Of a DNA stretch of 64,000 nucleotides, positions 45,816-57,843 are shown piece by piece. Position 1 is the first letter of the stretch, and the number at the start of each line of letters is the position of its first letter. The stretch covers positions 27,085,544-27,149,543 of the forward strand of contig NC_084887.1 in assembly GCF_958979055.1 (NCBI RefSeq), written 5' to 3'. This DNA is from Alnus glutinosa (taxonomy: Eukaryota; Streptophyta; Magnoliopsida; Fagales; Betulaceae). Both the position numbers and the translations under genes were made by a program. The notes beneath the pieces are model-generated. The model was given only the letters and a program-made list of their open reading frames with translations, did no database searches and was not told the origin of the DNA.

Positions 45816-46998
45816 ATATTTAGCTTCCAAAATTTAAAAAGTGATATTTGATTCTCTCAAACTAACAAATTGTGACATCTTAACTCATCCGTCAACTTTT
45901 TTTTGTCTTTTTGAATGGAATGTCAATCATGTGTGTCGCACGTAACTTTTAACGACATTAAGTCACAAAAATGCCCCGGTCAGTTGGTCTTCTTGTATGA
46001 ATAAAACAATTACTTTTAAAAGCGTAATTCACATTTTTAAAAGAAAAAAAAAAGGTTGTCTTTTGTCTCCTTCAAACACAACAGCTTTCATAATTTAGGA
46101 TTTTGAATATTGGAGAACCACCCTTCGGAATTAAGAGGGATTCGTCATATTCTGATGCAACATTCGGTTCCACGAAGAGCAGGGCAACATGCATCTACAC
46201 CAAAAATACTTTGTTTTTGCGAGTGTCTGGCTTGTTTTAGAACCGCCTAAAAAATAAAAATAAAAAAAAATGGTAGGAAGTTTGTGAGGTACGAGAATTA
46301 CAAGGCAAGTAACAAACTCACATTCAGTTATATTTTGTGCTGGGTATTTTGAATTTTAAGAGTCATGAGCTCCATAACTCTATCTTATGTGCTGGGAATT
46401 TCTTGGATTTATGCTTTCAAAATCATGCTGAGTTTTTACATTTTTGGTGTTGGATAAAATAAAAAGGTTATGTTGCAAAATGGCAGATACACTTAATAGT
46501 GATTGAAATTTATGTTGAGTTAATAAATTTTTATTGCCAGAGTGCGTATCATTTTTGTGTAAATCTTGCAATCTTACCCATTATTTGTGCTAATGTCTTT
46601 TTGTTATAAAAAAGAAATGCTACAGAACCCGACTATTTTCACGAGAGAGTGTTCCAAATTGACGTGGCTAGGCCACGTTGGGTTTTATTTAAAAAAAAAA
46701 AATTCATGCTGGAGTTTCAACTATTACTGACAAAATGATGGACGTGTGATGTTGTTTGATTTGTTTGCAGAGAAAATTGCAGCAATAAGAAAAGCGTCTC
46801 TCTCTCTCCCTCCATTTTCAATTTTTCACCTTCTACAGGTTTCTCTCCATTTTCTCATCAAAGCTCCTTGCAGAACAAATCTGGGCAAGGAGCTCCTTAG
46901 TCCTTGCTGCATACCGAAACTCTCTTTTATTTTCTATTAAAAATGTGGGTTCTTTGCAAGGTCTCTCTCCGTGTCTCCATTTTCGCAACTCTCTCCAA

Positions 46999-47074
<76 letters not shown>

Positions 47075-48039
47075 TTTTTGGCTTGGAGACCCCATGAACA
47101 TAAACTGCTTGGCTCTGCTGAAAATTTCTTCTATACGGTGGTGCTGTGATAATCCGTTGGGCTTCTCCTCTCTGTTGCAACATTTCCTGCCTCTTTGCCG
47201 CTGGCCTTCTTTGACTAGTCCTAGTTCCTCACTGAAATTGGTATGCCCAAAACTGAAAAATTCTCTTTTATTTTCTGAGTCGTTCTTTGTTTGTATAGGG
47301 GTCTGGGTCATTCTTTGTTTGTATAGGCTTATTGTTTGGAGCAATATCTTTATATAGTGTTACTGTTCTTTGTTGCACTGAGATAGGCTTTGTTACTGGT
47401 AGTTTGTTGGGGATGGTTTTGCTGATTGTTGTGAGGCCTAATGGCCTTTGGGATTTAGCAGGTTTCTGCTAGTGTATTGCATGTAATTCTTCGTTTGGTG
47501 TTAATAGAAATTCATTCATCGAAAAAAGAATTAATGACGCCATGCACATATAAGGAGAAAATGAGTCAATGGACAGTACCCAATATATCACAATAAAATT
47601 GATACATATGCACATAAAATAAAAATAAAAAAATAAAAAAATCAAGTAACCTTCTCCAAACAGTAAGGCAATACATCCTAGAAAAATATAATACTAAGAA
47701 CTCGTCTAATACGTAAGTAAGAGACTTCCAAAATCTTCACCTAAGATGCATAGCATCATCTTTCACATAAGATTCAACAACTTGAACAGAAGTAGAAACA
47801 AAAAAATAACTGAAAATTATATTCGGCTATTAATTCCTATTGTAGATGCCCTGATTGTAAATTCCTCTGTTAGCAGCCATTTATTGGACTTTTGAATATT
47901 TTTGATGTATATTTGGCTGCCCATTTTTTTACCAATCTTGATATTTTTCAAGCTTGATCAATTGTTTGAGTATAACCTGTCAGGATTTCCATCCAGTCAA
48001 GATCTCATATAATTTGTGTAATTGAAACCGAGGCCAACA
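45816..48039. other. no gene recognised; CT tract
   Basis: AT-rich spacer. A (CT)n run lies at about 47001-47071. The segment 47400-47530 ends like a LINE 3' tail (AATAGAAATTCATTCATCGA then A-rich). Confidence 0.45.
47001..47071. repeat. (CT)n microsatellite
   Basis: About 71 bp of uninterrupted CT dinucleotide. Confidence 0.9.
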
Positions 48040-50530
48040 ATGAATGTGGGCAATGATGAAGCTCTTGACCTTCCTCTTGGTTAGTCAAACAAAATAAAAT
48101 GTGTTTGTATTGCATGATTTGTTAAACTATGTTAATTGTTTCTTTTTAACTTTGTTTTCTTATTTATAATATAGATGGAAAGCAAATTGAATGCGAGTTA
48201 GACGTGGATGATAATGAGAATAATGATGGGTCAAATAATATGATTTTTGGAAATCAAATTGTTGAAGAACCGAAGGTCGGTATGAAGTTTGATTCTGAAA
48301 AAGATGTTGTATCATATTATATGCAATATGCCAAGCAAGTAGGTTTTGGTGTGAGAAGAAGAACTCGTAAAATTGGAGATGATGGAAATTTAAGATATTT
48401 CACCATTGCATGTGTTCGTGAAGGCAAGTCAAAAAGCAAATCATCTAACATTGTTAGGCCAAAACCAATGGAAAAAATGGGGTGCAAGGCGAAGATCAAT
48501 GCAAAATTATATTATGATGGAAGGTTTACATTGTCTACTGTCGTACTTGAACACACTCATGCAGTAAGTCCAAGTAAGGCAAGATATTTTACATGCCATA
48601 AGAAGTTAGATGCTCGTGTGAAAAGAAGGCTTGAAGTAATGGATAAAGCTGGAGTTCATCCAAGTAAAAACTACAAAGCTCTTGCTATTGAAGCGGGTGG
48701 GTATGAGAATCTTTCATTTGGAGAGAAAGATTGTAGAAATTACATTAACAAAGTAAGGAATGAGTTGCTTGGAGAAGGAGACGCTGAAGCATTTCTTAAA
48801 TATTTAATGCGAATGCAAGAAAAAAATGACCGCTTCTTTTATGTCATAAACCTGGATGAAGAAAGTCGTTTGAAAAATGTGTTTTGGGCAGACGCACGAA
48901 GTAGGGCAGCATATGAATCTTTTGGAGATGTCATAACATTTGACACAACATACTTGACTAATAAATACAAGATGCCATTTGCGCCTTTTGTTGGAGTAAA
49001 TCATCATGGTCAATCCATACTTTTTGGGTGTGGATTACTATCAAATGAAAATACTGATACTTTTGTGTGGTTGTTCAACACATGGTTGAAATGCATGTCA
49101 GGCCGAGCTCCTAATGCAATTATAACTGATCAAGATAGAGCTATGCAAGCTGCAATTGAGATAGTATTTCCAAGAGCTAAGCATAAATTTTGTTTATGGC
49201 ATATAATGAACAAAGTTCCGCAAAAACTTAGATCATACTCTAAATATGAGAACTTTAAGGGCGCTCTATTAAATTGCGTATACGACTCTTTGACTTGTGA
49301 TGAATTTGAAAAAAGATGGCAAGAAGTAATTGAGAGATATAATCTTCAAGAGAATGCATGGTTGTGTCAGTTATATGGTGAGCGACATCGTTGGGTACCG
49401 GCATATGTGAAAGGTACATTTTGGGCCGGAATGTCCACTACACAACGAAGTGAGAGTATGAATGCTTTCTTTGATGGTTATGTGGGGCCAAATACCTCTT
49501 TGAAGAAATTTGTTGGGGATTATGATAATGCTTTGATGAGAATGGTTGAGAACGAGAGTCTAGCTGATTTTGGTTCATTTAATAAAATGTTTCCACTTAT
49601 AACTCTTCATTCTATTGAGCGTCAACTTCAAGGTATTTACACAAATAAAAAAATTCAAAGAAGTTTAAGAGGAGTTTAGGGGATTCATGATGTGTTTTTC
49701 ATCCCTACTGAAATGCGAAGGTGCAATTTCTACTTATGAAGTTATTGATCGTGTAAGAGTTAATGATGACTTCGCGAAAGAAGTAAAGTATTGTGTTTAC
49801 TTTAATGACGATGAATGCGATGTGAAATGCACTTGTAGATTGTTTGAATTTAGAGGAATCATGTGCAGACATGCGCTTATTGTTCTCACCTTGATAAAAA
49901 GTGTTGAAGAGTTGCCATCCAAATATATTCTTGATCGATGGAGGAAGGACTTGAAACGAAAGTATACATTCGTTAAAAGTAGTTATGACGATTTGAGTGG
50001 CAACCCTAAAGCACAAAAGTATGACGATTTGTGCAATGATTTTTTTGAAGTAGCATTCATCGCATCGGAAGACACTGAAACATATATGAAGATGAAGACT
50101 TGTGTACGTAAGTTAAAAGAGGAATTGCTTCACAATGGGTTAAGGGGTGAAAGCAGATTAAGTAGTGCACCTTCTCTTCATCTTCCAGGTGCATATTCCA
50201 TTGGTAGTGTAGCAATTGATGGGAGCTTTAAGAAATGTAATAAGTTGCGGAGTCCTTTAGTTGCAAAAAGTAAAGGGAGGCTACCATCAACAAGCAAGCA
50301 ATCTGTTGTAGAAAGGGTTGTTAGAAAGTTAAAATTAACGAAGATACAACAAAAAAAAGGACAAAACCAGGTTGCTTATTTCTTCTTTTCTTATTTGTAT
50401 ATATATCTTGTTCTCAAAAACAAGTGCATATTTTTGAATTTTTCATAGATTTTGTAACCCTACTTATTGTTTGTTGTGCATATCTTAATGAAAGACTTCT
50501 GAAGCAACAGAAGAAGTTGAAGAAGTTTGA
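48040..50530 (+). pseudogene. FAR1-related sequence (FRS5-like) gene, broken
   Basis: Three exons: 48040-48079 (MNVGNDEALDLPL), 48175-50370 and 50495-50530 (TSEATEEVEEV stop), with GT/AG borders in phase. Domains: FAR1 zinc-finger DNA-binding region (FTIACVREGK ... GCKAKI ... EHTHAVSP); MULE transposase-derived core (DVITFDTTYLTNKYKMPFAP, IITDQDRAM, STTQRSESMNAFFDGY); and SWIM zinc finger (CDVKCTCRLFEFRGIMCRHAL). FAR1/FHY3-family proteins are domesticated transposases acting as transcription factors, notably in phytochrome A signalling. Between core and SWIM a run of seven A (49647-49653) causes a +1 frameshift. In the recovered frame a TAA (about 49665) stands where relatives have Gln. No transposon ends were found nearby, consistent with a domesticated gene rather than a mobile MULE. 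Both halves are otherwise well preserved, so decay is recent. Confidence 0.88.
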
Positions 50531-50791
50531 ACTCAAGAAAGTATAATTACTCAGGTACAATTTATCTTCTAAATCACGGTGAATATATAATAATTGATAC
50601 TTTGTACATGAAATTTATGTTCTAAACTAAAAAAAAAAAAAAAAAAAAAATGCCTACATACAAACTCATAATTTTATGGTACTTGGAAACTCAACATAGA
50701 GCATCACATCAACTATATATATTTGTTACATTAACAAGCCTAGTTTAAATGACTAATCAAGATTTTTTATTTTACTTTTTACTGAATCTAA

Positions 50792-51062
50792 GGCCCCGTT
50801 TGAAATCCCCTATCCCCTCCCCTCCCTTTCCCTTCACTTTTCTCAAAAAATATCAATTCAAAACATTCTTACTTTTTTTACTTTTTATATCACATCAACA
50901 CTTTTTTTTATTACTTTTTAAATAAAAAACTCACTACAATACAAATTTTTCTCACTTTTTCATATAAATTATTTCAACTTTATATCACATCAATCCTATT
51001 TCTCAATTATTAAAAAAAATTTCAAAGGAAAGGAAAGGGGAAAGGGGATTTCAAACGGGGCC
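50792..51062. mobile_element. Tourist-like MITE, family copy 3
   Basis: 271 bp. Ends GGCCCCGTTTGAAATCCCC and its complement are perfect inverted repeats, with 3-bp TAA duplications (50789-50791, 51063-51065). The best-preserved of the three copies in the window. Confidence 0.9.
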
Positions 51063-51970
51063 TAAATGACATCGGTTTTGCAGACCAAAGGGCCATTTTA
51101 GTAGAATTAGTTTTGATTTTGTAGTAATCTATTGGTACTGGGGAAGTTGCAGTGGTGGAGATATAGAAGACTTGAAGTTATGGCACTTTGTAATTTGTAT
51201 TTCTATTTTGATGGATTGTGTTGACCAAAGGCTTTAGATTTGTATTCAATCGTCTAATTTTATTTTGTTTTTTCATTTTTTGGCCTCAATAGGGCTGCAC
51301 ATGTGTGTTTATAACAGCGTTTTGATGCTTATCATGCCTGACATGTTTTTGGGTTAGGAGAAGTAATTGATTCTTACTGTTTTTCAATTGCCAATTTCGA
51401 ATCCTTGAGCTTTGCCAGACACACATATATAACGCAAAGCAAGATGATTTTTCACGTCGTTCTTGGTGAAATCTTGGAAGAATATTATCTCTCATTTTTG
51501 ACCTTTTTGCATATATATATACCATGTGTAGTAATTTCGGAGCAATTTAACATGGACTTTTGATTGAGTATGCGTGAAAGGCAGGTAAGGTTGCATTTGA
51601 ATTCGTGGAGAAGTAATCTCGAAGTGAAAGATTAAAATGGCAAATGGGTCAAAAAGCTTAATTAAAGGGCCACGCAAAATCACTTTATTTCATCACATTA
51701 CAGTGGTTGCCCCCCACCTGTATCAAGAAAAGCTTAAATCTTTTTTTTTCCTTTTTCTTTTTAATGAATGAAAAGCTTTATAAATTAAACCAAACACCAA
51801 AACAGAATCCCACACCAAGCCACTCACAGGGGATTAGTTATGCAAAGCTAGCCAACTTGCCTCCAATTCTTGGCCTATGTTAGTGCTTTTTGTGTCCACA
51901 CAAAAGCATTAATTAATTAAGAGTAAATTTTTTTTTAACGAGTTTTGGTGATTGCTTGAATATAATGCAG
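51063..51970. other. no gene recognised
   Basis: Spacer downstream of the FAR1-related gene. The part to about 51260 could include its 3' UTR. Confidence 0.4.
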
Positions 51971-52090
51971 ATTCGAGCTTCATTCCACCATTGGTTTATG
52001 CGATTATGGGCAGCTCCAGAGATTTGGCTGTGGGGACTATTGCTTTTGCATCACTTTTCACGGGTTCAATGTTGGGAAAAGAAGTTAATA
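51971..52090 (+). pseudogene. sulfate transporter (SULTR3-like) single-exon fragment
   Basis: After an acceptor-like ATAATGCAG, the sequence reads SSFIPPLVYAIMGSSRDLAV then GTIAFASLFTGSMLGKEVN. This is the conserved transmembrane block of group 3 sulfate transporters (consensus PPLVYAxMGSSRDLAVG). It stops in unrelated sequence at about 52090, without a donor or other exons. A 16-bp word CCAAGCCACTCACAGG occurs on both sides (51814-51829 and 52105-52120), possibly a trace of the insertion event. Confidence 0.8.
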
Positions 52091-52214
52091 TTCTTTTCCA
52101 AACACCAAGCCACTCACAGGGCAAAGGGGAACAAAAATAACCCACAGGCCCTAGCTCAAAACTCAAACTGCTCAAAGGGCAAATACACGCCCAAGCAAGC
52201 CTAAAAGGCACCAA

Positions 52215-52409
52215 ACAACAAAGACAAATCAACATGGAACCTTTCCCATTTCTCTACAACTCTCCAAATTCCACCACGTCTTTTACTTTTTCCCTTCCCC
52301 ATATAAATAGGTACCGTAGCACCCCCTCGCTCTTCACAAGTGAGAATCACAGAGCAGTAGAGCACGTTCTTCCACTTACCGAAACCTCTAAAACAAAAAA
52401 GAGAGAGAG
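52215..52409 (+). promoter_or_regulatory. promoter of ER small heat-shock protein gene, copy 2
   Basis: TATA box CCATATAAATAGG (52300-52312) and GGAACCTTTCC at about 52237. Compared with copy 1, the heat-shock-like core has an extra T (GAACCTTTC against GAACCTTC), which weakens the GAAnnTTC spacing. Confidence 0.6.
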
Positions 52410-53042
52410 ATGAGAGAACAAGTAAAACAAGTTGTCCCCGCTTTGTTTCTCCTACTCTTTCTTAAGGTTCGGTTCTCCAATCAGTCTTTGCTGCCACTAG
52501 TAGATCGTGATCAGAGGAGTATGTTGGCTGATTTCAGGGCAGACCCGTTCCGAGTGTTGGAACATATCCCATTTTGTCTCCACAGGGGTTTCTGGGCAGA
52601 CCCGTTGCGAGTGTGGGAACATATCCCATGTGCACTCGACAGGGACGACAAGACTGACAAGTTCAACTGGAAGGAGACACCAAAAGGTCACGTTATCATG
52701 CTGGACATGCCGGGGTTGAAGGAGAAGGAGCTAAAGATCGAAGTGGAGAACCGGGTGCTGAGAGTAAGCGGAGAGAGGAAGAGGGAAGATGAGAAGAAAG
52801 GGGATCATTGGCACCGGGTGGGGATGTCGTATGGCAAGTTTTGGAGGCAGTTCCAGTTGCCGGAGAACGTGGACTTGGATTCTGTTAAGGCCAAGTTGGA
52901 GAATGGGGTGCTCACTTTGTCATTGGCCAGGTTGTCCCCCGACAAGATCAAGGTTCCCAAGGTAGTTAGCATTACTGGAGAAGAGGACCATGAACCTGCT
53001 AAGCCCTGGAGCGGTGAGGCTGAGGCCAAGCAGGAGCTCTAA
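52410..53042 (+). CDS. ER-resident small heat-shock protein (HSP22-type), copy 2
   Basis: Single exon, 210 residues, highly similar to copy 1 from signal peptide ([19 protein letters not shown]) to the KQEL retrieval signal. Two changes affect the arm before the crystallin domain. A 57-bp in-frame duplication (52531-52587, 52588-52644) repeats [12 protein letters not shown] as [12 protein letters not shown] and introduces extra Cys residues. The SPARVDW block at the domain start is shortened ([14 protein letters not shown]), losing six residues including the SPAR motif. The rest of the domain ([52 protein letters not shown]) is intact, so the gene is probably expressed, but oligomer contacts of the N-terminal arm may differ. 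In copy 1's [12 protein letters not shown] the ER is replaced by GM. Confidence 0.92.
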   Translation: MREQVKQVVPALFLLLFLKVRFSNQSLLPLVDRDQRSMLADFRADPFRVLEHIPFCLHRGFWADPLRVWEHIPCALDRDDKTDKFNWKETPKGHVIMLDMPGLKEKELKIEVENRVLRVSGERKREDEKKGDHWHRVGMSYGKFWRQFQLPENVDLDSVKAKLENGVLTLSLARLSPDKIKVPKVVSITGEEDHEPAKPWSGEAEAKQEL

Positions 53043-53639
53043 ACTTTTTAACATCTTTTGAGTTACCGCACTATGTTTGTGGCTTGTGAGTGAATAAAGG
53101 GTTTCACTTGATCTTGATCTTTCTTCTTCTTTTTTTTTTTTTGTTGTGTTGTTAAAGCGTCTGATCGATGATCGATGTAATCTATCTCTTCTACTTTCTA
53201 CTAAAATTAACTTATATATATGTGGTTAATTAGCAATTCCTTAAGTTGTTCTTTCTTTCTGTCACTTCTTTTGACCGAATTTCTTGGGTTAATATATAGC
53301 ATGACACTACGTACTGCTTTGTTAAGCATTGAATTCATGAACTAAATTTATGAACCCAATAGAGATAGTTGCCATTCATGATGACCTTCTCTACTGCAAC
53401 TGATTCTTGGTTGTTTCAGTTGGCTTTATCAAAACTTCATATAAAATTTAACTCCCAATTGCGCAAGTGAATGTGGATTCTGTGCGAAGAGCAGTAAATT
53501 TATCTCACTAATTTTTCTGCTTTCTTTTTTGGCAAGCAATTTCTGATCGAGCTGTAAAGTCCATTAGAATGTTAAACCAGTAATTTCTGAGATGTATAGT
53601 CCATAAGAATCCAATATCTTTTTGTCTCATTTGGATGGT

Positions 53640-54280
53640 CAGAAACAACAAAATTCGCAGGGCTTCCAATCCCGACCCACCGACTCTTTCAAAGCAAATA
53701 AACTCTACTAGTTTACCTTAAAGTCTGGAAATTCTTCATCCTCAAATTCATCCCCCACCACCTGGCCACCTGAACTTTGACACCGCCATTCGCACATTTC
53801 ACTCAGCCTTTGCTGCCATTGGCACAAATTCTTAAGGGTCCATTATTTTTGCCTCATCTACATTGGGTAACCCGTGCGACCCAACCTCCATGCAGTAAAA
53901 TCAGCACAAGCACTACATTGTAAGCACCTATTCCTAGAGAGAGATTCTTTATCTGTTAGAGAATTGTGTCCATTATTTCTGATATTCTTGGTCTCCTTAG
54001 CTCTTTTGACAGCTGAACTGTCAACAAGATTGATAAGAATGCGAATCGCTGTGCTCACAACATAGCTCACTGGGCTGCTACCACTAGTTCGACCGACAGT
54101 TTTCCCACAGATTTGTATCCATTGTTAGATCTCACACCTGATAGTGGTAAAGATTCCCCTTGGTAGAGTTTTTGTGGCCTCCTTTTTTGACCGGCCGTGT
54201 AATTTCAGTTGTATTTGCTTTTCTGTTTTGTACTGAGTGTACAATCTCATCTATAATTTTTTTTTTTTTTTTTAAATGGT
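53640..54280 (+). mobile_element. LINE RNase H remnant behind HSP copy 2
   Basis: Matches 44640-45008 behind copy 1 (TCTTAAGGGTCCATTATTTT, CCCGTGCGACCC) and runs further to a C-terminal-like NANRCAHNIAHWAATTSSTD and a 3' UTR. It contains stops and frameshifts. Confidence 0.7.
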
Positions 54281-54721
54281 GATTGGTCAGTCCTGCAACA
54301 TCCAAAATTAAATGTTTTTATTTTCTTAATAAAGCATAAAGATATTTAATTTATCCCATGGATCATGAAAAGTGTACTTCCGGGAACCCTTTTGCATCTT
54401 TATGAATAGAACTTTACTTGCGAAAATAATAATCATGAATAATTTATGTTAATCAGATGTAGACAAAGTAATACGAGAGTAGAAGTGAATACAAGAATAT
54501 CTATAAAAAAAGAAAAAAAAAAAAAGAAAAGTGAATACAAGAACAGTGATATAATAATATAATGAATAAGCATGCAGAATCCATATACAAATATGTTGAT
54601 TACGAAGGGGGAAAGGGGAACTCACGTTAATAGGATCCATAGGCACGTGCGGCTTAGAGCTTGGGGGAACTCTTTAGTGCACTCCAGGATTTTTTTTTTT
54701 TTTTGAAGCCAAAATCTTCTG
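54281..54721. other. no gene recognised
   Basis: AT-rich spacer with A runs and a T16 run at 54690-54705. Confidence 0.45.
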
Positions 54722-55470
54722 TATTTTTTTTTTTTTTATAAGTAAGAAAATTTAATTAAAAAAGCGTAAGGCGCCCCAAGGACACAGGAAGTATACACAG
54801 GAGCAACTTAGCTAACCCACATAAAAACCCAAGAAAACCCACAAGGAACAACAAACCCACAACACCCAAAACCCACATGAGACCCAAAATACAATAGTAA
54901 ACCCCATCAATCACCCAAGATACAAAAATAACCCCCCATAATACAGAAAAACCCAAGATACAATAGACCCACCACAATACAAAAAAAAAAAAAACCTCAA
55001 TAGCCCACATAAAAAACTCAAGAAAACCCACAAGGCCACAACACCCAAAACCCAAAGGAAGATCTAGGGAAGACAAAGGTCCCTAAGAAGAAAATTACAG
55101 ATGAAACTCGGGGGTTGCACCACCCACCTATCCTCTAAACATTGAGAAGCTGCAGCTTTAGCTAATGAGTGAGCCACCCCATTTGCATCACGTCGACAGT
55201 GGGCAAAGGAGAAAGACTGGAAATATTGCACCTCTAAAAGAATGCTCTCAACAAAATGTCCAAAACAGTGAAGATGAGGAGTAGCAGATAGAGCTTGAAT
55301 AACTTGAAGAGCATCCCCTCAAAAAACACATCAGTAAAACCCATCTCTTTGGCAAAAAGGACGGCACGGTGTGCCGATATTGCTTCCGCCATCTTAGGCT
55401 CCACTACAGTCCGTTGATAAGAAACTTTACCCCTAGAAAATTCCCAACATGATCTCGAGCTACACAGCCA

Positions 55471-55736
55471 ATATTGGATCACAACACTTATCTTCTAGTG
55501 ATAAAGCTAAAGTAGTTGAGTTAGACTAAGTGTCTTCCTATTTTAGATAAATGTTAAGTTGTTGAGTTGTAATTATATTAGGTCTCTAGGTTAAGAGATA
55601 CAGTTGATAGGTGAGATAGAAGTTGTTTTGATGTAAATCACTTCTAGAGATTATCTAGATATTTCGGTACTATATATATCAAGGTACTGCTATACAATTC
55701 AGTAAGCAGATTATCAACAAATACTTTAAATCCTAT
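55471..55736 (+). repeat. Copia 5' LTR
   Basis: 266 bp. It starts ATATTGGATCACAACACTTA (first bases apparently changed from TG) and ends CTTTAAATCCTAT. The last about 55 bp reappear at 57816-57874 with few differences. Confidence 0.85.
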
Positions 55737-55767
55737 ATGATATCAGAGCCTCTCAAGACCTACGTCT

Positions 55768-57843
55768 ATGGTTATTCCTTCTTCTGAAACTGATTCCAAC
55801 GTAACTTCTCCCCCTCTCTCAACTATTCTCTCCCCTTCCGTCCTACCACCACAAATCCAGAATGTCCATGCTCATATCTCCGAGAAACTGACACAAGACA
55901 ACTACATTCTTTGGCAGTTTCTCATGGTCCCCTTCCTAGAAGGCCAAAATCTGTTCGGGTATATCGATGGCACTACCCCACGACCTCCTCAGCTCCTGCC
56001 CGACTCCACATCCGGACTTCTTGTTGCAAATCCGAGCTACCACTCATGGTACCATCAGGATCGGATGATATTCAGTGCTATCATCTCCACTCTCTCCGTA
56101 GAAACTCTCCCTCATGTCATTGGCCTCACAACTTCCCGTGAAGTCTGGATCACATTGGAAACTCTCTTCTTTGCCCAATCTTAGTCTCGGATCATGCAGC
56201 TCAAACAGCAAGTGTCCAACATGAAGAAAGGATCTCAAACCATCTCCGCTTACTTCCAGAAAGCGCAGGGATTATCTCATCTCCTAGCAGCGGTTGGCAA
56301 ACCGATTGAAGCCTCTGAACTTGTCTCTCACATACTCGCTGGACTTGGCGCCGAGTATGACCCTTTTGTCACATCCGTAACTACAAGGCAAGATTCTATA
56401 TCTCTAAATGATCTCTATGGTTTTATGCTGTCCTATGAACTGCGTCTAGAGCAACACAAATCTGCTCTTGAGATAAACATATCCACTGCTAACACGGCTC
56501 AACGCCAAAGTCCTGTCTAATCCCGCAACAACCGGGGCCACAATAATGGATATCGCAACACCAACTTTCATCGAGGAAGGGGCCGTGGCCGTGGTCGTGG
56601 ACCACCCCAGCAGTTTTCCACATCCAGCAACAATATGTCCCAGCGCCCAGTTTGTCAAGTCTGCCACAAACTCAGGCATACAGCAGCCACATGCTGGTTC
56701 AGGTACGAGCAAGGCAACCAGGCTGACTCCTCTCCTATGCAAGTCAACATGACTTCAGCAACATCTACTTCTAACCCTTTATGGTATCCGGACATAGGAG
56801 CCAACGTTCATCTCACAAATGATCTCTCCAATCTCAATTTGAATGCTGAGGAATACACAGGCACAGATCAAATTCGTGTAGGCAATGGACAAGGTTTGCA
56901 AATTTCACATTATGGCCGTGGTCTCTTACCAACACCCTCACGTAATTTCAATTTATTCTCCCTGTTTCATGTTCCTCAGATTCAAAAAAATCTTATTTCT
57001 GTAAACCAATTTACTAGAGATAACCATGTTTTCATTGAATTTCATCCCAATTTTTTCTGTGTTAAGGATATTCCAACTCGGCAGCTCCTCCTCCAAGGCC
57101 CGAGTAAGTTCGGCCTTTATCCATGGCCATCCTCAAATGCTTCCTTTTCCAAGTCTCTTGCTGCTTTCGTTGGTGAAAAAGTATCCTTGGACAAATGGCA
57201 TCTCCGGCTCGGCCATCCTGCTACTCCCATCGTCAACCAAGTTATTCAATTCAATAAGCTGCCCGTGTCTTCTTCCAAGACTCCTTCCTTCTACTCCCCA
57301 TGTCAGCAAGGAAAAGGCCATCGTTTACATTTCAGTATTTCTCCTTCCACCTCCAGCAAACCTTTACAGTTGCTGTTTCTTGATGTATGAGGCCCTGCTC
57401 CTCAAAATTCTGTACACAATAAGAGATTTTATCTAAGTGTGGTTGATGATTTTAGCAAGTATACATGGCTTTATCCTCTTGAAACCAAATATGAAGTTTG
57501 TGCTACTTTTCTTAGGTTTAAACAATTAGTTGAAACCTATTTCACTACCAAAATTGTTTCTGTCCAGAGCGATAATGGAGGTGAATTTAGTCCTCTTAAG
57601 ACCTCTCTCACCTCTATGGGCATTTCATATAGACTAAGTTGTCCCCATACACATCATCAAATGGGAACGGTAGAAAGAAAAGATAGACATATTGTTGAAA
57701 CCGGGCTATCTCTCCTAGCTACTGCTAGCATACCCTTAACTTTTTGGGACTCAACTTTTGAAACCGCCACTTATCTCATAAATCGACTTCCCTCTAAAGT
57801 CACACAGAAAAAGTTATCAAGGCACTGCTATACAATTCAGTAA
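55768..57843 (+). pseudogene. Copia gag-protease-integrase frame with three stops
   Basis: One reading frame runs through gag (LTQDNYILWQFLMVPFLEGQ, then LKQQVSNMKKG), a CCHC knuckle (CQVCHKLRHTAATCW), protease (WYPDIGANVHLTND, with DIGA in place of the usual DSGA/DTGA) and the GAG-pre-integrase domain (DKWHLRLGHP). It ends with the integrase core (VDDFSKYTW, SVQSDNGGEF, MGTVERKDRH). It is interrupted only by TAG (56182), TAA (56518) and TGA (57388), with no frameshift. The frame ends artificially at the internal deletion. Confidence 0.9.

Noticed and set aside
46833-47357. Open frames over the CT microsatellite (Ser/Leu or Arg/Glu runs)
   Set aside because: Dinucleotide repeats open every frame; no conserved sequence outside the run.
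48204-50448. FAR1-related gene as an autonomous MULE transposase
   Set aside because: No inverted ends or target duplication were found around it, and exon structure with short terminal exons matches domesticated FRS genes.
54756-55076. Minus-strand open frame of 106 residues, Trp/Gly/Val/Leu-rich
   Set aside because: It lies in the 3' UTR of the LINE, composed of repeated ACCCA/AACCC words; not membrane protein coding.
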